From Nocardiopsis sp. TSRI0078 (GTDB lineage: Bacteria > Actinomycetota > Actinomycetes > Streptosporangiales > Streptosporangiaceae), in assembly GCF_001905145.1 (NCBI RefSeq), contig NZ_LWLB01000034.1, positions 1-64,000 of the forward strand: a DNA stretch of 64,000 bases, read 5' to 3'. Each line of letters opens with the position of its first letter. Positions within the stretch are counted from its first letter, which is position 1. This document shows, piece after piece, positions 62,670 to 64,000 of this stretch. The notes under the pieces are model-generated. The model had not been told where the DNA came from. It saw nothing but the letters and a program-made list of their open reading frames with translations, and made no database searches. A program made the translations under genes and the position numbers.

Positions 62670-63335
62670 GTGCTACTCAACCGAATGTCGCTGCGCAGCA
62701 CGGCAGCGGTCGGTGCGGCGACCCTCGTCGCGGGTGCGGCCTTCGCCGTCTCCGCTTTCGCGGACGACGACGTCGCCCCGGACATGGCGGCCAGCGCCGC
62801 CACGCCGGACACCGAGGAATCCGCCGGCACCGGGGACGGCGAGGCAGCCGACACCGCCGTCGGCGAGAACGAGTTCTTCTCCGAGGCGTTGAGCCCGGAA
62901 GAGATCCAGAGCCTGCGCGAGCAGGCCCGGGAACAGCGTGAGGCGGCTCTCGGCGCCGGGGTCCAGACGGCCCAGGTCGAGGGGAGCGACATCGAGGAGG
63001 AGAAGGAGGAAGAGGAGGCCCCCGTCTTCTCCGGGGACCCCAAGGGCATCGCCCTGGAGATGGTCCTGGCCGAGGGCTGGGGCGAGAGCCAGTTCCACGA
63101 CTGCCTCGAACCCCTGTGGGAGAAGGAGAGCGGCTGGAACCCCCTGGCGGAGAACCCCAGTTCGGGCGCCTACGGCATCCCGCAGTCCTACCCCGGTGAG
63201 AAGATGGCCTCCCACGGTGACGACTGGCGGACCAACCCCGCCACCCAGATCGCCTGGGGCATCGACTACATCAAGGGCCGCTACGGCGACCCGTGCGGAG
63301 CCTGGGCCCAGTCCCAAGCCACCGGCGCGTACTGA
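62670..63335 (+). CDS. Secreted SLT-like muralytic protein 2
   Basis: A 221-residue paralogue of the preceding gene with the same plan: signal peptide (STAAVGAATLVAGAAFAVSA), a variable acidic linker (DIEEEKEEEEAPV), and the SLT-like domain (FHDCLEPLWEKESGWN, NPSSGAYGIPQSYPG, GRYGDPCGAW). The N-terminal halves differ strongly, but a 105-base block near the 3' end (63201-63305) is identical to the first gene except for one base. GTG at 62670 has GGGAAAGG upstream, partly buried in a hairpin. Tandem duplication with later homogenisation of the catalytic domain is the likely history. Confidence 0.85.
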   Translation: MLLNRMSLRSTAAVGAATLVAGAAFAVSAFADDDVAPDMAASAATPDTEESAGTGDGEAADTAVGENEFFSEALSPEEIQSLREQAREQREAALGAGVQTAQVEGSDIEEEKEEEEAPVFSGDPKGIALEMVLAEGWGESQFHDCLEPLWEKESGWNPLAENPSSGAYGIPQSYPGEKMASHGDDWRTNPATQIAWGIDYIKGRYGDPCGAWAQSQATGAY

Positions 63336-63480
63336 GCCGGGCTCGTCCACAGCCCCTACCACCGGCGCCCCGTACGGGGTTGACCGGAGGACAGGGGCCC
63401 GCCGGATCCGCCGGCCGCGTGCTGCTCCGCGTCCCGGCGGCGGGACGCGCGCTCCCCGGCCGCCCGGCCACCGGACCGAC

Positions 63481-63508
63481 ACGGCCCCCGCGATCTGGCG
63501 GGGGCCGT
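63481..63508. terminator. Bidirectional terminator between SLT pair and last gene
   Basis: ACGGCCCCCGC (63481-63491) pairs with GCGGGGGCCGT (63498-63508), 6-base loop. It lies between convergent genes. Confidence 0.8.
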
Positions 63509-63543
63509 TCTCCGTCGGCGGGCGCACGTGCGCCCGCCCGCGC

Positions 63544-64000
63544 TCAGAGGTGCGGGACGAACGTCTCGATGACGTCCTCGTGCAGGTCCTCGTAGTAGTC
63601 GGCGTCCCCGCGCGGCACGTTCACACTGACCAGGTAGAACACCCGGCTGCCCTCGTGGTCCATGCTGATCGCGTAGGCCCAGAAGCGCCGCTCCGGGGTG
63701 GCCCAGGTGTCGTTGGTGAGGTCGGCCTCCACCAGCGCGACGTCCCAGCCCTCCCCGAAGTCGTCCTCGTCGAAGTCCTCCAGCTCCAACTGCGTGAAGC
63801 CGGTCGTGACGTCGCCGGAGACGTCGGTGCCGCCCTTGGTCTCCCGGAGGTAGTCGGCGCTCGTCCCGGTGAACTCCTCCTCGGTCCACCCGGTCACCCA
63901 CACCTGGTGGTTGCCGCCGGGCGCGACGAACACCGCCAGGGTGTTGTCGATCTGGCTGTCGTCCACCTGCCACCCCGCCGGGTACTCCACGGTGAACCAC
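63544..64000 (-). CDS. Unknown protein, 5' part cut by the window edge
   Basis: The last 151 residues of a reverse-strand gene. The frame remains open to the right edge (WFTVEYPAGWQVDD), so the start lies outside. The visible part is acidic, beta-rich and ends DVIETFVPHL. It looks like a lipoprotein-type or kinase-associated extracytoplasmic domain (a PsbP/LpqN-like fold is possible), but I cannot name the family. A GTG at 63990 is in frame but the conserved-looking sequence continues upstream of it. Confidence 0.6.
   Translation of the reverse strand, partial: WFTVEYPAGWQVDDSQIDNTLAVFVAPGGNHQVWVTGWTEEEFTGTSADYLRETKGGTDVSGDVTTGFTQLELEDFDEDDFGEGWDVALVEADLTNDTWATPERRFWAYAISMDHEGSRVFYLVSVNVPRGDADYYEDLHEDVIETFVPHL

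Overview
The window reads as a chromosomal core segment of a high-GC actinomycete. Supporting features are the very GC-rich third codon positions, many GTG/TTG starts, a mycothiol S-conjugate amidase (Mca), a PerM-type division protein, a DUF501/Ppx block behind enolase and an FtsB-like protein, and CrcB pairs. Gene content and order would fit Nocardiopsis or a close relative (Nocardiopsaceae); that placement is inference, since no rRNA gene is present. No prophage, insertion sequence, CRISPR array or antibiotic gene cluster is visible.

Layout: 1-4.4 kb carries sucC (cut by the left edge), sucD, a DUF1707 membrane protein, perM and a small unknown gene. 4.4-12.3 kb has mfd, an ATP-sulfurylase-like/APS-kinase fusion overlapping mazG, and an FtsW/RodA-type protein. 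12.4-14.4 kb is a divergent flavin monooxygenase/TetR pair sharing three 19-bp iterated sites. 14.5-19.1 kb is eno-ftsB, an antisense crcB pair, DUF501 and ppx/gppA. 19.1-21.1 kb is ndh behind two Rex-type operators, then an odd tRNA gene. 21.1-26.0 kb is a proline catabolism module (PucR/CdaR-type regulator, pruA, proline dehydrogenase) with an unusual palindromic element between the two enzymes.

26.2-38.5 kb: a Bax-inhibitor-like membrane protein, a DUF4287 gene, acetyl-CoA acetyltransferase, an SGNH hydrolase, cystathionine beta-synthase, a hexapeptide acyltransferase, a phosphotransferase, a TetR regulator divergent from a secreted GH30 glycosidase with a ricin-type lectin domain, and cystathionine gamma-synthase. 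CBS and CGS together give the two directions of transsulfuration. 38.7-45.1 kb: tandem GntR/UTRA regulators, a MoxR-like AAA ATPase/VWA pair, a FIST sensor-like protein and an RDD membrane protein.

45.2-56.7 kb: greA, DUF4307, mca with a small membrane protein gene, a DUF255 thioredoxin-fold protein, an alpha/beta hydrolase, a membrane Ser/Thr kinase, an ECF-like sigma factor, a cis-prenyltransferase, a PIN-PhoH ATPase and a DUF4333 lipoprotein. 56.8-64.0 kb: a PNPOx-like protein, a 1376-residue membrane protein built from three long repeats behind a zinc ribbon, two tandem secreted SLT-type muralytic proteins sharing an almost identical 3' block, and the end of a gene cut by the right edge.

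Most of the window is ordinary housekeeping. The best leads are the atypical tRNA, the palindrome flanked by direct repeats after pruA, the set of operator motifs (Rex-type, 19-bp iterons, a 14-bp palindrome shared by two promoters, a duplicated TetR site, a Crp-like site) and the recently homogenised SLT gene pair. I did not find a clear new multi-gene system.
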